Counted from the stretch's first letter, positions 45,032-56,338 are shown. The stretch is DNA of 64,000 nt from Dermacentor variabilis (GCF_050947875.1 NC_134573.1:52750115-52814114); one strand, 5' to 3'. Program-made: numbers and translations. The notes: generated by a model from the letters alone, not told the origin.

Positions 45032-45346
45032 ACTGTTTGCCAGCGGTGAGATCGCGACAACGGAGGCCAGCAGCGAAGATATGCGGTCGACTGTATGCTG
45101 AGCAGCACAACGACCATCCGGGAGTAGTGCAACGAGCCCTGTGTGATGACTGGTTGCCTGCAGCGGAACGACTGCGCTGAATTCTTGGCTGCGAGGTTTG
45201 GTGAGGGCGAGACTTTCTTCTTCTGAGTTTTGCCAGGCTTTTGTTAGTGTCAGAAACAGAGCTGGTAATTGTGGTTGTCTTTGCTGCCGGGTTAGTTTGC
45301 GGCAAGACAATAGTAGGCAGTTGAGAAAGCAGCATTCAGAGCAGCC
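45032..45346 (+). other. Leader of Gmr1-like element
   Basis: Untranslated leader between LTR and gag. I could not identify a primer-binding site with confidence: the bases immediately after the LTR (actgtttgcc) do not start TGG. Confidence 0.6.
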
Positions 45347-46540
45347 ATGGATTGGAAGTCGTTGCGCAAACCGAAATTGCGGGAGCTTGCAAGAGAGTTG
45401 GGTCTGGATGTCTCAGACAAACTCAGAAAACCAGAACTGCTAAAGGCTATTCTTGAGTTGGAAGCTGAGGATGACGCGCTGTCGGAATGCCTTGAGACCA
45501 TTGAGGAGAGAAAGACGAAAAAGAGCAAAAGAGAAAGACGAGCGCGACCGTAAAGAACAAAATGAGAAAGAAAAAGAAGAGCACGACCGTCAACACGCTT
45601 TGGAAATGAAGCGTCTTGAGGATGAGATGGGAAGCGCTCGTAATGGAAATCAGGCACACGGTACAGGAGCACAAGTATTGTTCAAAATGACTGACCTGAT
45701 GCGGCCGTTTAAGCTTGGAGAGGACATTGGTTTGTTCCTGGTTAACTTTGAGCGAATGTGCGAGAAGCAGGGGTTTTCTCGGGAAAAGTGGCCACAGCGC
45801 TTGCTCACTTTGTTACCCGGCGAGGCGGCTGACGTAGTCGCTCGCTTGAAGAGAGAGGAGGCAGAGGATTTCGACAAAGTGAAATCGAGTCTGCTAAAAA
45901 GTACAGGCTGTCAGCAGAGGCGTTCCGTCGGAAGTTTCGAGAAAACGAGAAAGGCAGAAGCGAGTCATATACAGAGTTTGCCTACAGGCTTATGTCAAAC
46001 ATGCAGGAGTGGCTCAAAGAAGAGAAAGCGTTTGGTGACCACGAGAAAGTTCTGCAGTGTTTCGGGCTGGAACAGTTCTATAGTCGGTTACCTGAGAACG
46101 TGCGCTACTGGGTCTTGGATAGGCCAGACGTTAGTACGGTGGCTAAAGCCGCCGAGCTAGCCGAGGAGTTTGTGACGCGTCGGGCTCGCGGAGCTAAGGA
46201 CGGTCAAAAGGGTGAATTTGGCTCCAAGTTTGAGAAGCCGAAGGTCACACCCATGAGAGCAAGGGGGGACCCACGTAGTGCGGATGCGAGTGAAAGCAGT
46301 CCGACCGAACGTAAGGAGACGGCGGCAGCCGAAGCCAAACGCAGAAAGCGGTTCGAGACGAGGCAAGCGCGCGTGTGTTATACGTGCCAGAAGCCGGGTC
46401 ACGTTTCGGCGCAGTGTCCGACTGAACGAAAGGAGACGGCGGCAGCCGAAGCCGAACGCAGAAAGCGGTTCGAGACGAGGCAAGCGCGCGTGTGTTATAT
46501 GTGCCAGAAGCCGGGTCACTTTTCGGCGCAGTGTCCCGAA
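45347..46540 (+). pseudogene. Gmr1-like gag: SAP-like, coiled coil, SCAN-like, two zinc knuckles
   Basis: ATG at 45347 opens MDWKSLRKPKLRELARELG..., a helix-loop-helix resembling a SAP motif. A charged Lys/Glu coiled coil follows in a shifted frame (45520-45900), then returns to the first frame near 45900 at an A-rich run. From about 45900 the capsid reads YRLSAEAFRRKFRENEK, YRLMSNMQEWLKEEKAF and LEQFYSRLPENVRYWVLDR, which match vertebrate SCAN domains; those are thought to derive from Gmr1-like capsids. Two CCHC knuckles, CYTCQKPGHVSAQC and CYMCQKPGHFSAQC, close the protein. Two compensating frameshifts make it a pseudogene. Confidence 0.85.
46301..46534 (+). repeat. In-frame tandem duplication of linker plus zinc knuckle
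   Basis: The 117 bp unit 46301-46417 (39 codons: an Ala/Glu/Arg linker and one CCHC knuckle) is repeated at 46418-46534 with only a few substitutions. The duplication keeps the frame and gives gag two nearly identical knuckles. Confidence 0.9.
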
Positions 46541-47209
46541 ACAAAAACAAAAGTCATGTTTTTGTCATTATGCAGCACTGACGAGAACATGAAGCTTCTC
46601 GAACCTTACATGCGAGACCTCTTCGTGAACGGGAAAGAGTGCCGAGTGCTTCGTGATTCCGCAGCTACAATGGTTGTAGTTCGCCCCTCTTACGTAGAAC
46701 CCGATATGCTCACGGGCGAGTGCGCATGGATCAAGCAAGCCGTGGAAGCTCATAGCGTGTGTCTGCCCGTAGCAAGAGCGCTTATTGAAGGACCTTTCGG
46801 AGCACTTGAGACGGAGGCTGCAGTGTCATCTATGCTGCCCCCCCAGTACCCGTACCTATTTTCGAACAGGACCGATCACCTCCTGCACAAGAAGGGGCTT
46901 TTGTTTGGTGAGGCTAGCGTTCAGGCCTTAACTACATCGAGAGTTCGGGAGCTCGCTGCAAAGGCGGTAGTTGCGGGGCCGACGTTGTCGAACAATGAGA
47001 AAGGGTCGGAGGCACAGCAAGCTCATATTCAGAGCACGTCCAAACTGAATAAAATTGAGCCTGTAGCTTTGAAGGCACCAGATACTGGAGAGGAAATGCC
47101 ACACACGGGAAAGTTAGAAGAGCTATCTGCAGATTTGCTCCTCTCGCCTACGTCACATGGACTGAATAGGTTGCTAAAAGTCAGCCGGTCGGCTTTGATA
47201 GCCGAATAA
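46541..47209 (+). pseudogene. Gmr1-like protease-like region
   Basis: It continues the gag frame. The expected retropepsin site appears as VLRDSAATMVVVRPSYV: Asp-Ser-Ala-Ala replaces Asp-Thr/Ser-Gly-Ala, so the glycine of the catalytic loop is missing. About 150 residues with conserved-looking hydrophobic strands follow (PVARALIEGPFGALETEA, PYLFSNRTDHLL), then a stop TAA at 47207 just before the integrase, which resumes in the same frame. The stop may be a mutation or a read-through site. Confidence 0.7.
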
Positions 47210-48071
47210 AAAAAGGATGGCAGCCTAGAAAACATACGCTGCAATGTCAAGGAAGGTATCGCCAAGAAAAATGCTCGTTTTGTGGAAAGAGGTGGGGTCC
47301 TGTACCGGAAGTATCTAGACCGCAGGGGAGTGGAGTTCGATCAGCTGATCGTGCCTCAGTGCTACCGTCAGGATCTGTTGCGCTTGTCGCATGGAGGTTC
47401 GTGGTCCGGACACCTAGGAGTTAAGAAGACTAAGGACCGTCTCTTGCAAGAGTACTATTGGCCAGGGTGTTTTCGTGACGCAGACCACTTCGTGAGGACA
47501 TGCGACACCTGTCAGCGGGTGGGCAAACCAGGAGACAAATCGAGGGCGCCGTTGAAGTTGGTACCTATCATTACGGAGCCTTTTAGACGGCTCGTTATTG
47601 ATACAGTGGGACATCTGCCGGAAACAGCCACGGGGTACAGACACATTTTGACTGTGATCTGCCCAGTGACAAAGTTCCCTAAAGCAGTGCCGCTTAAAGA
47701 ACTCAGCTCAGTTGAGATAGTCAATGCACTACTGTCCATATTTGCGTGAGTTGGTTTTCCTGCGGAAATCCAGTCAGATCAGGGCACAGTGTGTACTAGC
47801 GCTTTGACGACAGCCTTTCTCGAAAGGTGTGGGGTAAAGCTGTTACAGAGCTCAGTGCACCACCCACAGTCGAATTCCGTTGAGAAGCTCCACTCCGTCA
47901 TGAAGCGCGTGTTGAGAGCATTGTGGTTTGAACAACAAACTGACTGGGAGCTGTGTCTGCCTGGGGTGATGTTTGCATCGAGGACCGCGCCGCATGCGGC
48001 TACGGGGTTTTCGCCAGCTGAGCTGGTGTACAGTCGCTCGCTGCGGTCTCCGCTTCGCGTGCTTCGAGACG
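47210..48071 (+). pseudogene. Gmr1-like integrase
   Basis: In the same frame as gag. The zinc-binding N-terminus (LSHGGSWSGHLGVKKT, RTCDTCQRVGK) is complete. The catalytic core has Asp in VIDTVGHLP, Asp in IQSDQGT and Glu in SNSVEKLHS, so the DDE triad is present. A TGA at 47747-47749 interrupts between the first two Asp residues, in a position where CGA (Arg) would restore reading. The C-terminal segment GFSPAELVYSRSLRSPLRVL is cut at about 48066 and fused to RNase H sequence in another frame. Confidence 0.9.
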
Positions 48072-48224
48072 GATCACCGCCCTCTCCAATGGCTGCAGAC
48101 CATATCTTCGATAAATGGCCGCCTCCTGCGCTGGAGCCTCGCTTTGCAACAATATTCCTTTGAGGTGCGTTACAAAAAGGGGAGTCTCAGCGGTAACGCC
48201 GATGGCTTAAGTCGAGGCCCCTAA
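48066..48224 (+). pseudogene. Gmr1-like RNase H C-terminal remnant
   Basis: From about 48066 the frame 47973-48224 reads ETDHRPLQWLQTISSINGRL, RWSLALQQYSFEVRYKKGS and ends NADGLSRGP, the standard C-terminus of gypsy RNase H. Everything between the integrase tail and this point, including the whole reverse transcriptase, is missing. Confidence 0.85.
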
Positions 48225-48705
48225 CGTAGGAATCAGCCTCAAAGTTATTTGTTACTGATGTTTTTCTTCCTGAGGCAGGATTTTTAACATATGGGTTTTG
48301 TTTAGTGTTTCAAAGTCATGACGTGCTTTCTAGTGCAATTTTCCAATTTACGGACGCGTTCTGACTGCTACTAAACTACTGTAAGGAACTAGGCAGTAGT
48401 ATAAAAGGGGAAAGAGCCTGGCATGGCTTAGTGAGGATTGTGTCGTGCTTGCTGACTGAGCGGTTGAGTTTCGGCGTAGTTCTAACGCTTGCTCGGAACG
48501 AGAACAAAAATGGCTACTCTCCCGAAGTCACTTAGCAGTGTCCTGTGTGAACCTGAACATGAGAATGAGGCCTTCTCTGTACGCTGCGCTCAAGAAACGC
48601 CGAGCGACGACCGACTTCGGTTATGAGCATCATCGAGCGACATCCCTCCGGACAGCGGATGCAGTCCCCTGTCCATCGGGATCTCCTTCTCCCGGCGGGG
48701 CGGTA
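48225..48705 (+). other. 3' untranslated region of Gmr1-like element with extra TATA box
   Basis: Noncoding stretch before the 3' LTR. It holds a strong TATA box (TATAAAAGG at 48400-48408) and ends in a GC-rich purine tract (ggcggggcggta) where the polypurine primer is expected. Confidence 0.6.
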
Positions 48706-49314
48706 TGTTACGTTTCGCCTACGACGCGCGGTCTAGCCGGCGCGGATGCAACGGACGCCGGGGCTTCATTCAGAGAAGCGGGCATTTTGGCCCATTCAGC
48801 GCTGCCGTAACGCTTCCTGCCAAGCGCGTCCAGGCATGTTTTAATGCCACGTGTCTTCGTGTGTGTGTGATAGTGTGTGTGCATGTTGGTGCCCACGCTT
48901 GTCAAAGCGCGGCAGCCGGGGAGAGGAGCTCCCCAACCGTGAAGCGAGGAGGTCTGACCGGCGCTGGCCCGGCGGATGCGTCACTTCTTGTCTCAACGTG
49001 TCTCTCAGCGTGTCCGTGCCCCGCCGTCATGGGCGCCCCTCGCAAGCCGTTCCTTCTTGCCCTCGACGCCGAGAGTATAAAAGCAGCTGCCCCCGGACGC
49101 AAAGAGAAAGGCTCCGATTTCTTCCGTCGAGTAACGTGCTCTCCCGTCTCTCCACTTCGGTCGACCTGACCGGCCGCTCTTTTGCGATGCTAGAATAAAC
49201 AAGCTGTTCTGTCAGCAGTCGACTCATGCTTTGCCAGGACCTTCGGATGATTCCAGTTGTGCCCCAGGCCGCCAGGCCAACGCTACCCTTGGGGCTTGTG
49301 ACCCAGATGCAACA
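48706..49314 (+). repeat. 3' LTR of Gmr1-like element
   Basis: 609 bp partner of the 5' LTR, with TATAAAA at 49076-49082 and AATAAA at 49194-49199. Confidence 0.95.
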
Positions 49315-50741
49315 GCTTGTAGAATTCTTCCGATTGATGGCGAATTGATTCCACGGGGTGCACACTAGGGTAAATATCACGAAAATTTTCATCAATTTGG
49401 AGCGCTCTACGACCCACATCATGCAGTAGAAGTGATTTAGTGATTTTCAAGTGGCATTAAGCTCAGCCGCTTAATCGACTGCTGCTTCATAGGCAATGTA
49501 TGCTGAATGTCATGGCCACTTTACAAATGTAGGGCTGCCACAGTCAAACGCCAAAGGACGTTGTATATATTGCCTTGGCATTCTCAAACGGGCCTTCCAA
49601 TGCTGTCATTCGGAAGAGTCGGTATTCTTAAACGATGTCGCATATTATTGGTTGGGGCCCTAAGGACGGTCAAGGGCCTAATGTACAAAAACTTGTGCAT
49701 TATGTAGTCATCGCTCTTTGACTAAGACTGATGTCCAATGTTTCTTTGGGTAGCCGGGCCTACTCTTGACGCTGTTTGGTGACCGTTCAGGTGGCCCTGG
49801 CTTTGAGCTGAAGGTGTAACAAGTTCCAGGGCACAACCCTAAAGGCTAAATAGCACATTTTGTTTATACACTGACAGTTACGTGCCCCTAAAATGTATTG
49901 TACCGCAGCATTTTTGCACATTACTTTATAATAGCAAAGATATGCATCTTTGATGTTGCGGGAATCCATGATCTGGGGAGGCAAGCGTCACTTCCAAAAT
50001 AGACGTTCTCTCCATTTCCCCCTCTCTATCTACCGCAAGCGAAACTCCTTATCTGCGTTCTCCCTTACCAAAGCTGGAAACCCGCCTGACGAATATGTCA
50101 TGGGCCTCCGCTCTTTTTGTGCGTAGAACTTTAGGGTCCCGGGATGTCGTCCATCCAATGTCGTTGGGCGTCGCGCACCAGGCTGATACCGAAAATATTC
50201 AAGAGATGGCGCCACAGTTTATCTGATCAGACCTTGCGCAGAAAGAGGCGGTCTTTCCCGCCATGCACGCGCAACGGTTGGCACGGATCTAGCGATAGCC
50301 GGCGCTTCCTGGCGAAAGACCGATACTCCGGTGAGCCGATTCGTCTGTGCGACAAAAGGAAGCAGAAGCCTAGCGCCAACAATAAAAGGAAAATACCCAG
50401 CTTCGTAAGGCAGAAGTCAAAGCTCAACAGCAGTGAACAAACGCGAATTATGCGGTTAAAGCTCAGGAAGCTCAAGCGAATCGGCTAGAAAGCCAAGCTA
50501 ACCCTAATTTGGTTAAAGGTCCAATGCAAGCTGCGTGCAAACGTAGGCAAGTGAATTCCCAACTTCAACTCGAGCAAGCTTGAGCCAAACGGAAGATAAG
50601 GCAAGCGAATCTGCAACTTCACGTTCGAGACACGCAAGCGAAACGTCAGAGGAGAGCGATTGGCGAATCACTGTTCTACACTTCCGACACAGTGGACTGC
50701 ATCCAGTTTTTTTCTCTCTCTCCCACCCACCCAAATCAGCG
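49315..50741. other. No gene recognised
   Basis: Anonymous DNA. A plus-strand frame at 50144-50488 is very rich in Arg and Lys and could be a degraded gag-like or LINE leader region, but no domain supports this. Confidence 0.35.
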
Positions 50742-51222
50742 GAGGAAATGGAAAAAATACCGCCAACTTACCAAGCACTACTGCAGCGCTATCGGCTTGG
50801 ACGCAAGGTATACCCTCCACCTCATCCAAAACTAACGAGAAACGAAGGCACCGACTACAGGCGACTCCAGGGCAAAACCTTTACCCACGAAAGATTACTG
50901 CATCATTTCCACCCGACGCTATATAGCTACGCCTGTCCACACTGCAACGTTCCAGACACCCTGGCGTACCTCCTACTGCTATTCAAGGACACCCGAGCAA
51001 GCATCCGAGTGAAACAACTAGTAGCAGCAGACGCAGACCCTAACCTCCTCGCTGAAACGTGGGAGGTTGCGATCTCCAAGCCGGACCTGGTCGACCAGCG
51101 CGAACTCGTTGCCCGGGCCCGGAGGGCGATCCAAGCAAGAGGGTTCCTGGAATAAGGGACCGTCCCACCTCTGCTGACAAGTCACTGTTTCAAATATAGG
51201 TTCATTCATTCATTCTCACGTC
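50742..51222 (+). pseudogene. I-like LINE C-terminal tail and 3' end
   Basis: The open frame ending at 51155 carries the tail that follows RNase H in I-like LINEs: a PPPHPKLTRNEGTDYRRLQ segment, a zinc-knuckle-like CPHCNVPDTLAYLLL (the usual final His/Cys are replaced), and a helical end ARARRAIQARGF. The element ends at 51198-51222 with an ataggttcattcattcatt tail. RNase H and polymerase are absent, so this is a strongly 5'-truncated copy. It resembles the tails at 6.7-7.0 kb and 34.6 kb. Confidence 0.65.
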
Positions 51223-52114
51223 TTTTTTTTTTTGCTGATTGTGCTGCAGTGACGGTCACAAACGCGATCTGTTGCGTTTTTCTCGGTTCACACAATGGAT
51301 GATTTCGCGCGCTCTGTACGTGAACACCTGATCAGTGCCACAATCATGAGCAATGAGGCAAGCGTGAGATGATGAAAGAACATAAAAGCGGCGCTGGAGC
51401 ATGGAAGAAGTTGACAGAGCTTTGTGCCCTGCGCGCGCCACTCTAATACGTGGGAACAAGGAGACGAAACGGAAAAACGTCCCTCTTGCTGGGGTACGTA
51501 CCGAAATAGAAGCACGCAGACATTCAATTTGTATAATTTCATATTTCTGAAAAATTTATTTTGCCTATTCAAGCAATCCAATTGTCGATTGTTGACCTCG
51601 AAGATGTCGAGGTTGTAAACAAAAAGATGGCATATGGTTGCTGCTTGTACAGGAACTAGGTCCGCAGCAATCATTTAACTAAATGCAGCGTCGACGCAAC
51701 TTGTATTCTGTGGACGTGCTGAAAGTTCAGAGTAGACGTCTACTGAAAAAGTTTTGCTCTTGTCATCTGCTATAGCAAGAAGCGTGGCAACCGAGATGCC
51801 TTGGGGTTGAACTTGCTTTGCGAAGCTACACTTGACGACGGAGAGGGCTCTCAGGTTACTAGCAACGGTTACGACGGAGTGGGGCAGTGATATTGCGCAT
51901 CAAAAGGACATCAAGTACAGGCGTGACGACGTCACCACCATTGGGCACAGGAAAATATGACGGAAAATTGACGAAAGTCAAGGCTTTATACCAGCAGGCC
52001 GACGGAGGCAGTCGTACTAACGTTGATCGGAGCTTTGGCACAAATATGTGGGAGAACAGGACATTCCAGGCAAAGGGTACCGGCACAACAGTCGATCAGA
52101 GCGGAATGTGGCCT
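51223..52114. other. No gene recognised
   Basis: Anonymous sequence with short frames on both strands and no recognisable motif. Confidence 0.4.
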
Positions 52115-52481
52115 AATAGTAATTATAATAATAATTTATTTCTGCCTCAAAAAATACAGACGGGGGAGCTGCAGAAAAAGCTGTCGTAAACAGCTTGACT
52201 CGGCTACAGCCACAAAATACAAAGCAGCAGCGACAGGTAATCGCATCGCTGACATGATGGCTTCATGATAAAGAAAAAACAACAACAACAACATAGCAAG
52301 AACATACGAAGACTAAACAAAAATTTATCTGCACTTATATGTGCAGAAACCAAGTTGCTCCGTCACAAGCAGGATTACAATTTAACATAATCGTCAAATA
52401 ATATCAAATAACAGCACAAATGACAAAGAGTAATGGACACAAAGAAAACATCCTATATTAAGCATTAACTATACCTAGTGA

Positions 52482-55349
52482 TTATTCAGTGGCACATTCG
52501 TGTGCATATGAATTGCATATAGCACGTATATCTCGTTGGGTACAGGTAAACAAGTTGATGTTAGCAGATTCGTACGCGTTGAGTAGGGAAGGAAGCGTGT
52601 GTTGAAGGCGCTCTTTCCCGGTATTGATGCGTGCTGTTGGCACCAACCAGTTTTCGGGGTGTCTGAAAGGGTAACTCTTCTTATTTTCTTGTAAGGTGGC
52701 TAGGTGCCGAATGTTACTTATACTATTTCTTGTTTCTATTTTAAAACGAACGCTGAGCCGATACTGATACAAATTAAAAATTTTGATTATACCAGTTGCA
52801 AGAAAAATGTTTGGTGGTTGTTCCGTAATTTGCATTAAAGACATTGCGAAGAAACTTTTTTTGCAAAATATAAATTTTCTGTAAGCAGGACAGTGTTGCA
52901 GTGCCCCATACGAGCTCGCAATAGTTAATGTGAGAATAAAATAATGAGTTGTAGAGAAGCAGTTTAATTGGTTTAGGAAGAATGTATCTAATGCAGCCAA
53001 TTGCGCCAGTTATTCTAGCTAATTGCTTGACGACTTGGTCCACATGTGCTGTCCATGACATAGTTGAAGAAAATACTACACCAAGACATTTAAAATGGTC
53101 AACTATTTCTGTTTGTTTGGAGTTTAATAGGATACTTTTGTGAGGAGGAACCAGTTTATTTTTCGTCCTGAAGATTACCGCTTTTGTCTTGCCCTCATTA
53201 ACACGCATATGATTAGATTGGGACCATTTCTCCAGCGAGATCATCGTCGTGTTGCACGATTGTATGAGTTCGTAAATGTCATTTCCGGAGAAAAAAATGC
53301 TTGTATCATCTGCATATATTATGAATCTGGCATTTGGGTTAATGTTTACAATGTCATTAAGGTAAATTTTGAAAAGTAGTGGTCCTAATATACTGCCTTG
53401 TGGGACACCAGAACAAACAGGTTTACTTCTGAATATGCATTATGTATGTTAACTGTTTGTTGCCTTTTAGACAAGTAAGATTTTAGTAATTTTGCAGCCT
53501 GTCCTCGGATTCCGTAGTACCCTAGTTTCTCTAGAAGTAATTCATGGTTCACAAGATCAAACGCTTTTGAGAAGTCGACGAACATTCCAATCACAAAAGA
53601 TCTGTTTTCAAATTGTGACAGAATGTACTCTTTGTTCTAAGAGCGCCAGTTCAGTAGATTTGTTTTTTCGGAATCCGAATTGACATGGTGTTAGCAAATA
53701 GTGTTTATCTATAAATTTAGTAAATCTAGAGTGCAAAATTTTCTCTAGTGCTTTGGAGAAGACAGGAAGTACGGACACAGGTCTATAATTGCCGAAATCA
53801 TTTCTATCTCCCTTTTTAAATAAAACAGTTACTTTTGCAATCTGCATTTGTTCTCGAAATATCGATGTAGCTAAACAAAGGTTAAAAATATGTGTAATGG
53901 TTGGCGCTATGATATCTGCAACATATTTTACAGGCTTTATCTGACTGTCGTCAATATCTCGGCATCTACTATTTTTAGGCTGAGTATAACAGTTAGTATT
54001 TCATCCGTTGTCACAGGATATAAAAATATTGTATTATCATTAGGAAAGTTTATGTACTCATATATTTCCGACAACGACCCACTAGTTTTTTCTGTTTGTA
54101 AAATAATTATTGAAGGCGTTTGCGAGTTCAGGTCCTGTTAGCGCTTTGCCACCAATATTTAAATTATGCACACGGTTTTGTGACTGATTACGATGTAGCA
54201 GTGAGTTTATACAGGTCCAAATCACTTCATGGCGGCCCTTCTTCATGTCTAGATATGTGGAGTCATATTCCGTTCAAGCTGGTCGCAGTGTCTTTGTTAC
54301 CCTATTTCGAAACTGTTTAAATAAATGCAGATCTTCTGCGGCACGTGTCACTATAAATCTTCTGTATAGCTTATTTTTATACTTCATTTCATTCCGCAAC
54401 TCAGGGGTGATCCACGGTTTGCGAATTTTTCGAGATTGTTTACATGTTTTAGAGGGAAAGTAGGAGTGGTATAGCTCTTAAAAGAGATCACTAAACTTAT
54501 CATAGGCTTCATTGGCATTATTAAGGCAAGTAATATGCGTACAATCAACTTCCTTAACAGCATCCCGAAAATTATCAAGAGTACCATTGGTTATACGTTG
54601 GTATGTAATACCTTTTGGCTGTTTTAGTGTTTGGGTTACCGTCTCCATGCACAAGAACACTGGTAGATGGTCGCTGATAGGGCATGATAAAGCACCACCC
54701 TCGACTTTAGGATGGGAGAAATTAGTAATGAAAGAATCTAAAGTAGAGATGACTTTCAACTGTTATTCTAGTAGGTGTTTCGAGCACATTCATAAAACCA
54801 TTCGAAGCCAATAACATCTCAAATTCTCTAGTACAATGATTATCACTGCTCAAATCAAATGTTGAAATCACCTCCAGCAATAAGCGTGTAACCACCGTCT
54901 GCTACATAACACAAAAAATTGTCGTAGAATTTAAAAAAAGAAGCTACATTTCCGCTTGGTGGACGGTAACAGCCAGAGTAAAGAAATTTACCCAAGCACA
55001 ATGACATTATTTCATAATCCGTAGTAATTGTACTGAATGAACTCAAAATTTCACACTTTTCATTCGCATCCAGCAGTAGTGCTACTCCCTCGCCACGACC
55101 AACAGGTCTGTTAAGGTAGTACGTTCTATAATTTGCCGTTCTATAGACATTATCAGCCCTAGTGCTCCATGTTTCACTTAACATTATCACAGAGAACTTA
55201 AATTGAAATTCAATGTGGAATTCTTCCAGCAATTCTGCTTTATTTTTCACTGATCGTGCATTGATATGTACCGCTTTAATGGATGCAGATGAAAAAGACG
55301 AAGCAATGCGTTTCAGATAATTTGGAAGGTGATACGGACACTGTATCAT
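52482..55349 (-). pseudogene. PHD-type LINE ORF2: endonuclease and reverse transcriptase
   Basis: ATG at 55349, 35 bases past the ORF1 stop. Endonuclease: VHINARSVKNKAELLEE, VIMLSETWS with the catalytic Glu, GRGEGVALL, YSGCYRPPSGN, LIAGGDFNI (54855). The frame then shifts and continues to CPISDHLPVFL with the terminal His (54759-54478). Reverse transcriptase: VTVLFKKGDRNDFGNYRPVS and CQFGFRKNKSTELALL (53847-53608), VDFSKAFDLVNHELLLEKL (53594-53385), then in another frame SGVPQGSILGPLLFKIYLND and the catalytic YADD (53306-53317). The thumb and C-terminus end at 52482 with about 40 recognisable residues of the usual tail. Three or four frameshifts; all catalytic residues kept. Confidence 0.85.
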
Positions 55350-55384
55350 TTTTTCTTTCTTTACGTACTGTGCTTACGTAGTAC

Positions 55385-56338
55385 TTATTTAAGATCGTCC
55401 AGGTCATTTGCTCCTTTGATATGAATTACATTCATTCCTTCATCTTTGCGGACGAGGGTCTTCCCATTCGTATGGCAGACAAAACGATAACCGCTATCTT
55501 TTGCCCTTTCTTTCGCAGTTCGAAGCAAGTCTCTGTTATATCGAGTCATGCTTTCCTGGATGAGGATGCGCGGTTCACCATTTTTGGCTTTGTTCTTAGC
55601 TTTCAGCCATGAGTCTCTTGTTGTCTGTCTGGCGAAACGTGCGATTATTCCCGGTGTCCTACCCTGTCGAGCAGGCAATCTATGTATTGTTTGAATGTCT
55701 TCTGCCGTTAAGAGCGGGACTTCAAGCCTCGGGGCAATCACGTTTAATAAGGAAAGTAGATTTTCGTTGGGTGCAACCGCAATGCCGTGTATCTCCTAAG
55801 TTTCCTGCTTCGTACTCAAGGTCGTTAACATCTTGTTGCAGCTGTGTTTGCACTACTTGGGTCATGTCGTCGTTTGCTTCTAGTTCCACTACTTTCTTCT
55901 TCAGTGCCCTGATCTCAGTGTCCTGGCGGGAAACATGTCTTTCAAATTCATCAAACTTTTTAGACATATGTTGCAACGATTCTTCCATTTCTGCCATTTT
56001 TTTGTTAATTCTGGCAAATTACCAAGTTTCTCGAGGATAGAGGCAAGAGCATGCCTGACATCAAGATCAGGATCACTGCCTTCTTTGCTACTTCTGCGAG
56101 AAACATTTTCCCTGCACATGAGACAGCGCCACGATTGCATTGCAGCATTGTTTTTTGCTCTAAATGATTTCTCTGTCACGCCCGCACATTTACCGAAATG
56201 ATATGCGTATTGACACTCCGTGCATGTCACTCGAGGCCCATCGTCACAAATAGGTGACTTACAGGACGAACACACGCTAGACACTTGGTTTTCGTGATCG
56301 GACATTTCAACAAAATGACACAAAGTACGTTTAGACAA
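55385..56338 (-). pseudogene. LINE ORF1 with PHD zinc finger and coiled coil
   Basis: The likely start is the second Met (MSDHENQ, near 56305); an in-frame Met also lies at 56338. Residues 20-75 form a C4HC3 PHD-type finger: CSSC, CTEC, YAYHFGKCAG and SWRCLMC supply the ligands. A linker leads to a coiled coil in a shifted frame (MSKKFDEFERHVSRQDTEIR). The C-terminal RNA-binding part returns to the first frame (IQTIHRLPARQGRTPGIIAR, TRYNRDLLRTAKERAKDSG) and ends LDDLK at 55385. Two compensating frameshifts near 55950 and 55800 break it. PHD-bearing ORF1s are known in the CR1 group. The finger could bind histone tails or mediate protein contacts. Confidence 0.8.

Larger units (their letters stand above)
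44423..49314 (+). mobile_element. Gmr1-like Ty3/gypsy element, internally deleted
   Basis: A 4.9 kb plus-strand LTR element with two 609 bp LTRs. Internal order is gag (SAP-like N-terminus, coiled coil, SCAN-like capsid, zinc knuckles), protease-like region, integrase, then only the last 50 or so residues of RNase H. Integrase therefore precedes the RT/RNase H module, the reverse of normal gypsy and the hallmark of Gmr1-like elements. The reverse transcriptase and most of RNase H are deleted at about 48066. Flanks are GTTT on the left and GCTT on the right, at best an imperfect target-site duplication. By hand count the LTRs differ at about 25 positions without indels, so the insertion is not very recent. 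Confidence 0.9.
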
